A model generated the notes under the pieces. The model saw nothing but the letters and a program-made list of their open reading frames with translations, was not told where the DNA came from and did not search any database. Below, piece by piece: positions 54,617 to 64,000 of a DNA stretch of 64,000 nucleotides. Location: positions 62,001 to 126,000 of the forward strand of contig JANEZZ010001410.1 in NCBI GenBank assembly GCA_026122225.1, in the 5' to 3' direction. The first letter of the stretch is position 1; each line of letters begins with the position of its first letter. A program made the position numbers and the translations under genes. Source of the DNA: Heloderma charlesbogerti (taxonomy: Eukaryota > Chordata > Lepidosauria > Squamata > Helodermatidae).

Positions 54617-55134
54617 GACAAGGGTAGGTTTCTTCCCTGCCCTTCAAGCACTCACCCAACCCTGCTTAGTCAGCCTCTCCCAAACACGATGGGCCAATTT
54701 GGGCTTGGAATGGCAACTGCTGCCATCAACACATGTGATAAATCAAAGACAGCTATTCCTGCTGAGACAGGAAGCTGATGCAGCATCTTCCTCCCGTCAC
54801 TTGTGAAATGGGCTGAGTGACACGTTTACAAGGCCAGGAGCTTTCAGGTCGCCTGGCCGTGCTGGGGTATTACTGAAAAGCTGCTCAGCTCGCAGGGATG
54901 AAAAAGCTACTCACCTTCAGCACCGCCACTGCCTGACATATGAGTACTTTATCTTGTTGTTCCTTTCTCTTGCCATGTCCTCTGTGTCAAGAGTGATTGA
55001 CACTGCTCCAAAATGGGGGTCAGAGGGAGGCCAGCTAGATTAATCACTGGAGGAAGAAGGCAAGGTATGTTCATCACACAAATCTGCTTTCTAGGAGCCT
55101 GCTACAGATGATTTGCTCCTTCCCAGTGGAGAAT
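54617..55134. other. No recognised feature
   Basis: Unique-looking sequence. Confidence 0.3.
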
Positions 55135-55350
55135 GGTGGCTCCAGTTTGGAGGGGCTGTGCTTCCATCCTGGGTTTTAATCAGAAGCAGGCAGAACTCTA
55201 AAGGAGATATCCAAGATGTTGAGCCCATTTTGGGAATAGGGTTCAGCACCTCAGATGGCTCCTTTAGAATTCTGCCTGGTTCTGACTAGTCCCAGAATGG
55301 AATCTCCACCCCACTGAAATTGAAGCCACTACCCTCCAATGCTCCTTCCT
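55135..55350. repeat. Small foldback repeat, copy 1
   Basis: gcaggcagaactctaaagga pairs with tcctttagaattctgcctgg; outer ggtggctccagttt pairs with aaattgaagccac. Copy 2 lies at 55680-55885. Confidence 0.6.
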
Positions 55351-55679
55351 CTAGAACAGGAACAACGTACTGGTCCTCTATGGGCTGGATTAGGCCCTTG
55401 AAGCTATTTTAGCCAGCCCCAGATTAGAGGCATGCAGGATTTTTGCTTGTTTCTTTAGTTCTTCCCTTCGTTCTTCATTATTAAAACCTCATTCATTTAG
55501 TTATTCATTCATTTAGCCAGTCACATCCCTCTTCATTATGATTTTGGTTGTTTTCATTCTCCCCCTGCCCCATTCATTTTCACTTCCCACCACTTTTGAA
55601 GGGAGACTTGGGTTCTCTTTTGCTCCTGTAAATTCTGTTTTTTCCATCCAACTCACACAACATTTCCAGGAATCCCATC
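55351..55679. other. No recognised feature
   Basis: Includes a possible interspersed-repeat fragment at about 55355-55430; nothing else. Confidence 0.3.
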
Positions 55680-55885
55680 AGGGGAGGATGGTGGCTCAAA
55701 TTTCGATGAGATGGAGATTCCTTACTGCATTTTAGTTACAACCAGCCAGATATCTAGAGGGGCTATCCCCAAAATGGGTCCAGCACCTTGGATAGCTCCT
55801 TTAGACTTCTAGCTGGTTGTAACTAAAACTCAGAATGGAATCTCTACCCCACCAAAATTGGAGCCACCAGCCTCCACTATTCAGC
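55680..55885. repeat. Small foldback repeat, copy 2
   Basis: tttagttacaaccagccaga pairs with agctggttgtaactaaa; outer words match copy 1 (ggtggctcaaattt, ctaccccaccaaaattgg). Confidence 0.6.
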
Positions 55886-55954
55886 CCTCCAAGGAATCCG
55901 ATCTGTCAAATTTTAGTCAGATTTCTTTAAAAAAAAGGATGCCAGTATTATAGG

Positions 55955-56038
55955 TAATGGGGGGGAGGGAGAGAGAGAGTGAGAGAGAGAGGGGGGGAGG
56001 GAGGGAGGGAGGGAGAAACAGACAGACAGACACACACA
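55955..56038. repeat. GA/GGGA/ACAG compound microsatellite
   Basis: Purine run GGGAGAGAG through (GGGA)n, then (ACAG)n. Confidence 0.85.
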
Positions 56039-56159
56039 TGGTCTAAGTACAATCTAAACTAATTAGGTTGGATCCAGAAAAAGAAATTTGTACTTAGTGA
56101 CCACAGAAATCAGAGGGAATTAAATTAAGGCATGACTAACTTGTATCCTGCCCACCCTC

Positions 56160-56400
56160 CACCCCACCCCACAGATATCTCTGATCTGTTATCTCCAGTC
56201 CTCTTGCAAGCAGGGGAATTCCCACCCTAACCTCAAATTACAGATCTGAGATATCAGTGGCGATTCCTTCAGGAGTGGGGTTTGGAGACCAAGCCCCACC
56301 CCCTGGAGGAATCCATGAATGCTCCACAGGTGGTATAGGGAACCTTTGCAGGCCATATTAGGGCCGTGAGCTAGAAGTCGTCCCCCCCCCCAATCCTCTA
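56160..56400. repeat. Unclassified interspersed repeat, related to 7826-8000
   Basis: Words agccccaccccctggaggaa and agatatctctgatctgttatctcc correspond in part to 7870-7960. Confidence 0.35.
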
Positions 56401-56860
56401 ACCCTTTCATTACCAAAGGAAATGAAGAAGTTCCATGTTTAATGTGCATACATGGGATGAATTTAACCCTTTGTTACTCTTTGCCAAAGCCACCAATCGA
56501 TCTGAATGTTTGGACCTGAACCACATTTCAGATCGTTCTGCTTCTGTAGCCACTGCCTCTGCCTGTGGTGGCTCCATGTTGCTCGACTCCTACTGCAGAA
56601 CATGTGATAACAGCCGATCAGAGGAGGATACATTGTGATGCATGAGGTTGTGATTCATCATAAGTTAGAAAACAATGCCAAGAGCTATGCAGACCACACT
56701 CCTGAGATGCACTTTGGTGAGGTGCATGTGCAAAACTTCAAAAATGCCTCCACATCTCGTAAATAAGAACTTTCATCTGAGTTTACAGCATTAGATTCAT
56801 AACTTGGCAGAGAAATTGAGGATTATGACGGGGACAGTTTGCTTATCACTCTGCACATCA
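56401..56860. other. No recognised feature
   Basis: Unique-looking sequence; a 67-codon frame at 56435-56638 has no recognisable domain. Confidence 0.35.
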
Positions 56861-56869
56861 CCTTCTACA

Positions 56870-57267
56870 TAGTGATGTGCAAATCAGCAAAAGTCCAGCT
56901 CGCAGAAGTTCTTCGAATTCCATCTTGAAGCTCGTTCCAACAGGAGTCTGTATCAGACTGTGAGCTTTGTTTTGCTTGTTTTTTTCCTCATGAAAATCCA
57001 TGCGCATTTCTGCGCATGTTTATTTCCAAATGTACACATCAATTGTGCACATTATTAAAAATACACTCATTTTGAAATTTATGCATTCTTGAAATGTACA
57101 CATGCTGTAAAACATAGGGATTTTTGGTCTGTGAATCACACTGCAAGCTCAGACATGTATGGACTTTGACGATAGACAGTGTCTGAGTCCGTGTTCAGAC
57201 CAGAAGGTGAGAAATGGGTAAAATCCTGATCAAAAATGAACTGAAACAAATCTCTCATACATCCCTA
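56870..57267. mobile_element. MITE of the TATGAGAAATT family, near complete
   Basis: Starts TAGTGATGTGCAAATCAGC and ends CTCTCATACATCCCTA, with TSD cttctaca (56862-56869) and cttccacg (57268-57275), 6 of 8. It links the partial copies at 2240, 4002 and 24617 to an 8-bp TSD family. Confidence 0.65.
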
Positions 57268-57438
57268 CTTCCACGGAGGGTGGCTCCCGCAATTTGAAGT
57301 AAGTGGAATAATACACATTTCCATCAAAAAGAGGGAACACTTATAAGACTGTTAAGTTTAGGGGAGGGTGGCATAACACAACTCAAGTCTGGAGTCTAAG
57401 ATGATCTAAGTGGACTACTGGTCTTGCTGCCTCAAAAT

Positions 57439-58000
57439 AAGTGTTGATGTGGGCTCCCGTCTCAGTCCAGGATACTGGTGGACTGCCCGTGCCTGCTGAG
57501 CCACCCCCACCGAGCCTCTGTCCCCAGTTGACCCCCTCCCATGCTTGCCGAGCCACCCACACTTACCCAGCCCCTTTCTGCCTCCGTCGCTATCACCATG
57601 TTTTGAAAAAACATGGCAATTGCAATACTGTACCCATAGACTTATACACAAAGTGGCACCCTGAATCTTGCATATATGGGCAATTCATGGCACCATTTTA
57701 TGTATATGTCTATGTGCACATTTTTCACACATAGTCTTATATGCAAAATGGCACTGTGAATCTGCCATATACACACGATAAATGGTGCCATTTTGCATAT
57801 AAGTCTATTGGTACAGTATTTTGATGGCCATGTTTTTTTAAAACATGGTGATAGCGACGGAGATGGATAGGGCCTGGGTAAGTATGGGCAGCTCAGCAAG
57901 CAGGCATGCATCTTGAGTGCAGGTCTGGAGATGCAGAAGTGGGGCAGGGGCTAGGTGGGCACCTGGAGAACCTGGGTGGGGGGGCACCCAGGTATCCCTA
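57439..58000. mobile_element. Foldback hAT-like MITE with GTAAGT at both ends
   Basis: Perfect TSD ctcaaaat (57431-57438, 58001-58008). Ends AAGTGTTGATGTGGGC and CCAGGTATCCCTA. Arms of about 280 bp pair around hairpins with ACCATGTTTT/AAAACATGGT, ATAGACTTATA and GGCACC words. GGGTAAGT occurs facing outward on both sides: minus strand 57561-57568, plus strand 57876-57883. The interior shares nothing with the GATAGGCTA group. Confidence 0.85.
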
Positions 58001-58008
58001 CTCAAAAT

Positions 58009-59076
58009 TCACAAATATTTGTAGACTGTTTACTAAATATTCAGAATCTGGATTAGGCTTTCAGTGATCTCCAATTTCAGGTAGATATCTGAAAGTTCTG
58101 GAATGGCCTTTTGTATTTGATAGCATGTGATCAGAGCAATGCAATAGTGTTTAACATTTGCCTGTATAATTCCACCTAAAGCAAAATCCAAAGTGAATTT
58201 GGTGGCTGCTCCTCCTCAAATGAAATATCTGAAGGATTTCAAGGGTGGCCAAAACAATATTTGAGAAGAGGAGTAGTGAAATTCGTTAAGGTTAGTGTGG
58301 TTCCAAACATCCCTCACTTGTCCCTAGATTTTATCTATTGAAAAATCCTAAGCGGATTTGGAGGTTCCCCTTGAGGAGGAATATCTGAGGCATTCCAAAA
58401 GAAGACAACAACAATTTGAATAGGACTAGGGACATTTCGGGGTGGGGGTGGGGATTCACATATCCCTAATCTAGCCCTATCCAGTTGCATTCTCTGATGA
58501 AATAATGTAAGGGTGAGATGCCTGAATGCTGGTGATGACAGGGGCAGATCAACTGGTGGCTGGCTCAAATGAAGGCTTATGTCTTGAGGAGAGAAGTGTC
58601 AGTGACACAGAGAAACCTGATAGTCCCTGTTATGTCCTGCCCAGGGCCATGTGCTCTCTGCCAAATGAATCCTACTGTTCCAATTTCACCATATCTAAAG
58701 TGAAAGTGAATATAGCAGATGGATCCAGACATCATTAACTCATTTCAACTAAGTGGCATCAGCCAATGCCCAAGACTCATGCCTGAGGAAGAGAAGACCT
58801 CCATTGACTATGATGATCCACGACACAGAGAACAGCTGACACTAAGCAGCTATGGGTGTGTGTGCTGAGGATGCCGCCCTAAGTAATATTTGAAGGCTGG
58901 AGTACAAATATTGATGGGAGAGATACAAAAGATGGGGGATGTGGACAGATGTAATAGCAAAAATAAGTGCTGCATCAAGAAAAAACCTCCACATTTCTGA
59001 GAGACAGAATGTTTTTGATGTATACAATGTACATTTGGAGAAATTAAAGGAAGTCCCTTCAGTCTTCAGTGGATGA
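58009..59076. other. No recognised gene
   Basis: Unique-looking sequence; a loose cacatatccctaat near 58459-58470 may be a MITE end. No host exon recognised. Confidence 0.35.
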
Positions 59077-59084
59077 GCTGAGGG

Positions 59085-59971
59085 TAGGGATGGACAAAAG
59101 TCACTTACCTGATCCCGAAGCTTGCTTCGCAGTGGGGGGGAGGTGCTCCATCCCTCCCCCCCAAATTCTGGCCGGGGGGGAGTCGCCCCGTCCCTCCCCG
59201 CCAAAATTCTGGCCGAGGGGGGAGGTGCCCCGTCCCTCCCCGCCGAAATTCTGGCAGGGGGGGAGGTTCCCCGTCCCTCCGGCCGCGAAACATCGTCTCC
59301 TGCCGGGACGCAAATGTTTGCGTCTCTGCAAATGTTTGCGTCCCTGCAGTCCGCCGTGATAGGCTACATAAATGTTTACGTAGCCTATCACGGCTGACTT
59401 AAAAAAAAAAAAGCGTGTACGCAAATGGCAGCATCCATGGGTGCCGCCATTTGCATTCCTTATTTTTGCCCTCTTAATATATGTAAATATTTACGTAGAC
59501 TATGATGGCGAAAATCAAGGGGAACGCAAATAGCGTAGCAGGTGCTATTTGCGTCCCTTTTCAATTCCCCATTTTAGCCTACATAAATATTTATGTAGGC
59601 TAAAATGGGGAATCGAAAAGGGACGCAAATAGCACCCGCTACGCTATTTGCGTTCTCCTTTATTTTCGCCGTCATAGTCTACGTAAATATTTACATAGAT
59701 TAAGACAGCCAAAAATAAGGAACATTTGCTTACGCGGGGGGGGGGTCCCAGAGCCTTCCGCGGCCGGAAATCCGGCTGCGGACAGCTCCGGCCTGGCTGG
59801 GCCTGGCTGGCTGCTCTGCAGAGCTGCCGCGGAGCACAGCCGGCCATGGAGGATTCCGAGGGGGAGGAAGGGATCCCCTCCCTGCCGTCGAGGATTCCAG
59901 GGGGAGGGACGGAACACCTCCCCCCCATGAACATTATCTGTGGAAAGGTAAGTGACTTTCGTACATCCCTA
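59085..59971. mobile_element. Mosaic GATAGGCTA-type foldback MITE
   Basis: A C-type left end (TAGGGATGGACAAAAGTC, donor ACTTACCT minus strand at about 59102-59109) and an A-type right end (TTTCGTACATCCCTA, donor AGGTAAGT at about 59945-59952). The flanks gctgaggg and cataaaat do not match. Hairpins: GATAGGCTACATAAA at about 59375; TAGCCTACATAAA at about 59590; others at 59495 and 59690. Probable recombinant. Confidence 0.8.
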
Positions 59972-59984
59972 CATAAAATACAAT

Positions 59985-61623
59985 TAGGGGTGCACAAAAG
60001 CCACTTACCTGGTCTTGCAGCTTGCTTCGTGGTGGGGGGGAGGCGCTTCGCTGCTCCCTCCGAAATTCAGGCCGGGGAGGGAGGCTTCCCGCCTCACCTG
60101 GCCGAAATTCAGGCCGGGGGGGAGGCGCCTCGCCTCACCCGGCCGCGAAATCAAAAGTAAAAAAAAAAAAACGCCCCCGTGATAGGCTACGTTACGATTA
60201 ACGTAGCCTATCACGGCTAGATCTGCAAAGTCAGCCGTGATAGGCTACGTGAATCGTCACGTAGCCTATCACAGCTGACTTAAAAAAAAAAAAAGCACGT
60301 ACGCAAATGGCGGCCCCCATAGGGAGCCGCCATTCGCGTTCCTTATTTGGTCGCTGTAGTCTACGTAAATCTTTACGTAGACTACAGTGAAAATAAGGGC
60401 AACGCAAATAGCCTATCATGGGGGTGTTGTTGTTTTTTTTACTTTTATTGGAATGGTGGCGGCGGCAGCCGGTCAAAAGACCGGCTGCCGCCTCTGCCCC
60501 TGTCGAAGACCTGACGAACCGCCACCGGGTAGGGTTGGCGGAGAATTTCTTCCCGAAACTTCGGGGGGGCCGAGCGCCAACGTGTTCGGCCCCCCGAACA
60601 AGTTTCGGGGAGAAATCCTCCGAAACCCCCCCGCCCCCCGCACACCCCCCAGGACAAGAGTTACCTTCACCGAATGTCCCTCCCGGTGGCGGGTCCGGCC
60701 GGCGGTTCGGCGGGTGTTTGAGCGGGGCGGGAGTGGCAGCCGGTCTTTCGACCGGCTGCCGCCGCCACCATTGCAATCAAAGAAAAAAAAAACGCCCCCT
60801 GATAGGCTACGTGACGATTCACGTAGCCTATCACGGCTAGATTTGTAAAGTCAGCCGTGATAGGCTACGTCAATCGTCACGTAGCCTATCACGGGTGACT
60901 TAAAAAAAAAAAAAAAAGCGCGTACGGATAATGGCGGCCCCCATAGGGAGCCGCCATTCCCGTTCCTTATTTGGTCGCTGTAGTCTACGTAAATGTTTAC
61001 GTAGACTACGGCAAAAATAAGGGCAACGCTATTTTCGCCGTAGTCTACGTAAACATTTACGTAGACTACAGCGACCAAATAAGGAACGGGAATGGCGGCT
61101 CCCTGTGGGGGCCGCCATTATCCGTACGCGCTTTTTTTTGTTTTTTTTTAAGTCACCCGTGATAGGCTACGTGACGATTGACGTAGCCTATCATGGCTGA
61201 CTTTGCAAATCTAGCCGTGATAGGCTACGTGAATCGTCACGTATCCTATCAGGGGGCGTTTTTTTTTAAAAAAAAAACTTTCGCGTTCGCGGCTGGGCAA
61301 GGCGGGAAGCCTCCTCCCCGGCCTGAATTTCGGCCGGGGCGAGGCAGGAAGCCTCCCCTCCGGCCTGAATTTCGTGGGGGGAGCAGCGAAGCGCCTCCCC
61401 CCCACTGCAAACGTCCTTCGACGACAGGTAAGGGACATTCATCCACCCCTACCGCCGGGACCCGCCGCCGGGAGGGACATTAGGGAAAGGTAAGTCCCGT
61501 CCCAGGGGGGGTGCGGGGGCAGGGGGGTGTGCGGAGAATTTCTCCCCGAAACTACTTTGGGGGGCCAAACACGTTGGCACTCGGCCCCCTGAAGTTTCGG
61601 GGAGAAATTCTCCCCCATCCCTA
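59985..61623. mobile_element. GATAGGCTA-type foldback hAT-like MITE with a nested copy
   Basis: Perfect TSD aatacaat (59977-59984, 61624-61631); ends TAGGGGTGCACAAAAGC and TTCTCCCCCATCCCTA. Hairpins at about 60195 and 60255, a GTAGTCTACGTAAA hairpin at about 60370; a deletion or half-hairpin at about 60410. Minus-strand donor ACTTACCT at about 60002; plus-strand AGGTAAGT at about 61487. Split by 60530-61451. Confidence 0.95.
60530..61451. mobile_element. GATAGGCTA-type foldback hAT-like MITE, GTGA subfamily, nested
   Basis: TSD ccaccggg (60522-60529) and ccgccggg (61452-61459), 7 of 8; ends TAGGGTTGGCGGAGAATTT and TTCATCCACCCCTA. Four hairpins with GATAGGCTACGTGA/GTCA arms (about 60815, 60875, 61180, 61235), and GTAGTCTACGTAAA hairpins at about 60990 and 61050 around the centre. 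Donors: AGGTAACT minus strand 60659-60666; AGGTAAGG plus strand 61426-61433. Confidence 0.9.
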
Positions 61624-61631
61624 AATACAAT

Positions 61632-61822
61632 ATAAAAAGTTTAAAAGCCATTTACATAAAAGCAGAGAGACAACATACAGAAAAATTATGTAAATTCTTA
61701 TGAAACCTAGTATGTAATTATTTGCGTATTTTCCACTTGATGAAGAAAAGAATTGATGGAACAAAAGGTGCGTGACAATCTGTGACATACAGATGGATTT
61801 TACACAGTGCATACATCCCTAG

Positions 61823-61823
<1 letters not shown>
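61632..61823. mobile_element. MITE right-end fragment
   Basis: Ends CAGTGCATACATCCCTAG at about 61806-61823; body matches 40979-41135. The left end is not resolved. Confidence 0.45.

Positions 61824-61829
<6 letters not shown>

Positions 61830-61863
<34 letters not shown>
61830..61863. repeat. (CT)n microsatellite
   Basis: Pure TC run of about 33 bases. Confidence 0.95.
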
Positions 61864-61866
<3 letters not shown>

Positions 61867-62861
61867 TGGCAGGATCCTCATCTTTGACAGTTAAATGGCA
61901 GCCAGTACATCATAGTCTTCTCCATGCTGGGCATAGCTGTATCAATTGAATTTCACCAGTGCAGGTGGGTAAGAATTTCAGCTCAGTGCATTTTTTATAA
62001 GACTTGACCAAAATGCACAAAGTTCTTCAAGCAGTATCCAATGTTAGTCCTACTTAAAGATGTAGACCCATTGAAATGAATGGAACTTTGGTTAGTCACA
62101 ACTAACTTAAGTCCCATTCATTTCAGTTGGTCTACTCTATTTCAAAACTTTTCGGAGAGCATGTTTGGAATTGCAGACAGGATATGTTCACATGAACGGG
62201 ACATGTTAACGCAGAGCAGCAGTGGTGGCAAGTCCGGAGTTGGCTGTGGGCCCTTCTAGCACACAAGGACCACTTTAACGGCCCTAGATGCTAAGCACAG
62301 ATGTTGGCCCTGCCTCCAGCTTCTATTCCAGCCTTTAAATCCTCTATGGAGAGGGGGGCAGTTTTCTGTACCTCTCAAGCAGAGCCTGTATTTCTACCCT
62401 GTTTGCCTTTGCTGGTGTTTGCCATCCTTTTCTCCCTCCTGGCTACTTTGCTTATCTCATTACTAGTTCTCTCTTTGGCAGATCAACAGCAGCAACAAAG
62501 GTGTGCCACACAGAGACATAAACGCCAGAAGTAAACCAACAAAAACCCTGGGCTGTGGAAATCTCAGCACTATCAGAGCAGGCACATCACAACACAAATC
62601 CCTTGGCTTGTGGGCGGTGGCTGGGTGGGAGCTTTGATTTTCCATTAGGATTTCTGTAACAAGCAAGCACAGCATTCAGGGTGTATGAATACAAGGGAAG
62701 TGAAGCTGAATTGGTGCAATAGCTCTGACAGGGAGTGAGTGGGAAACAGAACCTGATAATCAAGTGCGCAACCATGCTTGGCTGGCAAGGGAGTTATGGA
62801 AAAGGAGAAGCTAGACTGCAGAGACTCATTTAACTGTAGAATCAGATATTTGTATGGAAGA
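61864..62861. other. No recognised gene
   Basis: Unique-looking. A frame at 62301-62534 has a hydrophobic Leu-rich stretch (about residues 38-66) but no recognisable family, no splice context and no conservation evidence, so I do not call it. Confidence 0.35.
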
Positions 62862-63270
62862 CAGGGATGGGGGAGAATTCCTCCACGGACCCCAGTGAGG
62901 CCAGATTCAAAAGAATCCGGGCTCCAGAGTCCATGGAGGAATGGATCGCTTACCTCTGCCTCCCTGAGGAATCCTCCCTGGCTGGATCCTCCCTGCTGGC
63001 TGGCTCCAGAGCGCCAGCGATACACCCACCATTGCCACATCGCCGGCTGGGCTGACCGACTCCGGATGCAAATGGTGTCGCAGATGCCACTTGCAGCCAG
63101 AAAGCAATTAGATTAAGCTAAATGCAGCCATAAATGGCCACAAATGGTGTCTGCTACACCATTTGCATCCGGACTCCGGAGTCAGTTTGCCCAGCCAGCG
63201 ATATGGCAAGAGCGGCCAAATCGCTGGTGCTCCCAAGCGGAGGAACAGGTAGGGAATCCACCCATCCCTA
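62862..63270. mobile_element. Foldback MITE, CCGTAAATGGC subtype
   Basis: Begins CAGGGATGGGGGAGAATTC and ends CCACCCATCCCTA; no matching TSD seen. A hairpin centred at about 63125 has GCAAATGGTG and TAAATG(G/C) arms. Donor-like sites: AGGTAAGC minus strand at about 62948, CAGGTAGGG plus strand at about 63245. Confidence 0.6.
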
Positions 63271-63295
63271 GACAGACTGTTTGAACTTGGTCAGG

Positions 63296-63468
63296 GGGCA
63301 TGGCTCAGTGGCAGAGCACCTCCTTTGCATGCAAAAGGTCCCAGATTCAATCCTCAACTTCTCCAGGTAGGGCTAGGAAAGAATTCTGCCTGAAATCCTG
63401 GAGAGTTGCTGACTGTTAATGTGAACAATACTGGGCTAGATGGACCAGTGGTCTTACTCAGTATAAGA
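63296..63468 (+). mobile_element. tRNA-derived SINE
   Basis: GGCATGGCTCAGTGGCAG head, TTTGCATGCAAAAGGTCCC, B box GATTCAATCC, tail with aatactgggctagatggacc and cagtataaga. The foldback element at 63469 inserted in its last bases. Confidence 0.75.
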
Positions 63469-64000
63469 TAGGGATGTCAGAGAATTCTGCCACGGATGCG
63501 GAATCCCCCCAGAATGGAGCTTACCTGGCGGCGGATGCGGCAGCGATGGATGCAGTGGTGGATGCGGCGGTAGCGGTGGCTCCAGCTGGTCTCCCGGCTG
63601 CTGCTGGATTGCTGTGGCCACAAATGGCTGCCGTCGTAGTGGCTGCCATTTGCATGGCTTCCTTTTGCCGTGATAGGCTACACAAATACTTACGTGGCCT
63701 ATCATGGCAAAGAGCAGGGGCACAAATGGCAGCTGCTACATCATTTGTGTCCCTGCTTTTTCCCGTGATAGGCTATGTAAGTATTTACATAGCCTATCAC
63801 GGCAAAAAGAAGCTGCGCAAATGGCGTAGTGGGTGCCATTTGCATGGCTGCCTTTTGCCATGATAGGCTATGTAAATACTTACGTAGCCTATCACGGCTT
63901 GGCGGCCACACAAATGGCAGCTGGCGTAGCGGCGCAGCATTTGTGGCCACAGCACCCCGGCCAAAAGAAGGCTGTCCTAGGTGTGGAGGAAGTGTTTTGG
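63469..64000. mobile_element. GATAGGCTA-type foldback MITE, cut by the window end
   Basis: Left TSD candidate gtataaga (63461-63468); starts TAGGGATGTCAGAGAATTC. Hairpins GATAGGCTA(C/T)xTAA at about 63690, 63775 and 63870, with CAAATGGC(A/G) pairs. Minus-strand donor-like GCTTACCT at about 63521. The right end lies beyond the window. Confidence 0.75.

Overview
The window looks like a stretch of repeat-rich nuclear DNA from a squamate reptile (probably a lizard; no species can be named). The reasons are the co-occurrence of CR1 LINEs with an esterase-bearing ORF1, a BovB/RTE LINE with its usual end, L2-type LINE tails, and two kinds of tRNA-derived SINE. I found no convincing host gene, no stand-alone tRNA, rRNA or snRNA gene, no CRISPR array, and no bacterial or viral gene set. 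The coding matter I recognise is decayed retrotransposon.

The dominant content is a large set of non-autonomous foldback DNA transposons with very short ends (TAGGGATG...CATCCCTA) and 8-bp target-site duplications (TSDs). That pattern fits a hAT-like mechanism, but no transposase is present. The commonest group is a palindrome built of palindromes. It has more than 50 hairpins of the GATAGGCTACGTAAA type, GTAGTCTACGTAAA hairpins, and inverted pairs of CAAATGGCGGC, all arranged symmetrically around an element centre. Exact or near-exact 8-bp TSDs fix the boundaries of most copies (for example 20671-21567, 21713-22257, 22448-23050, 25244-26057, 29239-30092, 38546-39415, 42079-42613, 44443-46286, 45161-46089, 47084-47633, 59985-61623). 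Other groups share the same ends and TSD length but have unrelated interiors (6919-7747, 14323-15247, 32766-33260, 34560-35071, 50496-50938, 56870-57267, 57439-58000).

The most interesting signal is that many copies, including groups with unrelated interiors, carry a consensus 5' splice donor (AGGTAAGT or a close variant) near one or both ends, always pointing outward. In several copies a GC-rich, ATGGCGGC-bearing stretch precedes it. These elements therefore look like portable, orientation-independent exon or first-exon cassettes, although a subterminal transposase-binding motif is the main alternative.

Layout: 1-11.4 kb holds old LINE, SINE and MITE debris with one older foldback element (6919-7747). 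11.4-15.2 kb has two foldback elements and a minus-strand CR1. 15.3-24.4 kb is one plus-strand CR1 cut into eight pieces by seven foldback insertions. 25-36 kb is a dense run of foldback elements with microsatellites. 36-41 kb is mostly non-repetitive or old repeats, plus a 162-bp tandem repeat and a BovB tail. 41.6-47.6 kb holds nested foldback elements. 47.6-59 kb is quieter, with one BovB LINE (50949-53500) that has a 10-bp TSD. 59-64 kb is again foldback-rich, and the last element runs off the end of the window.
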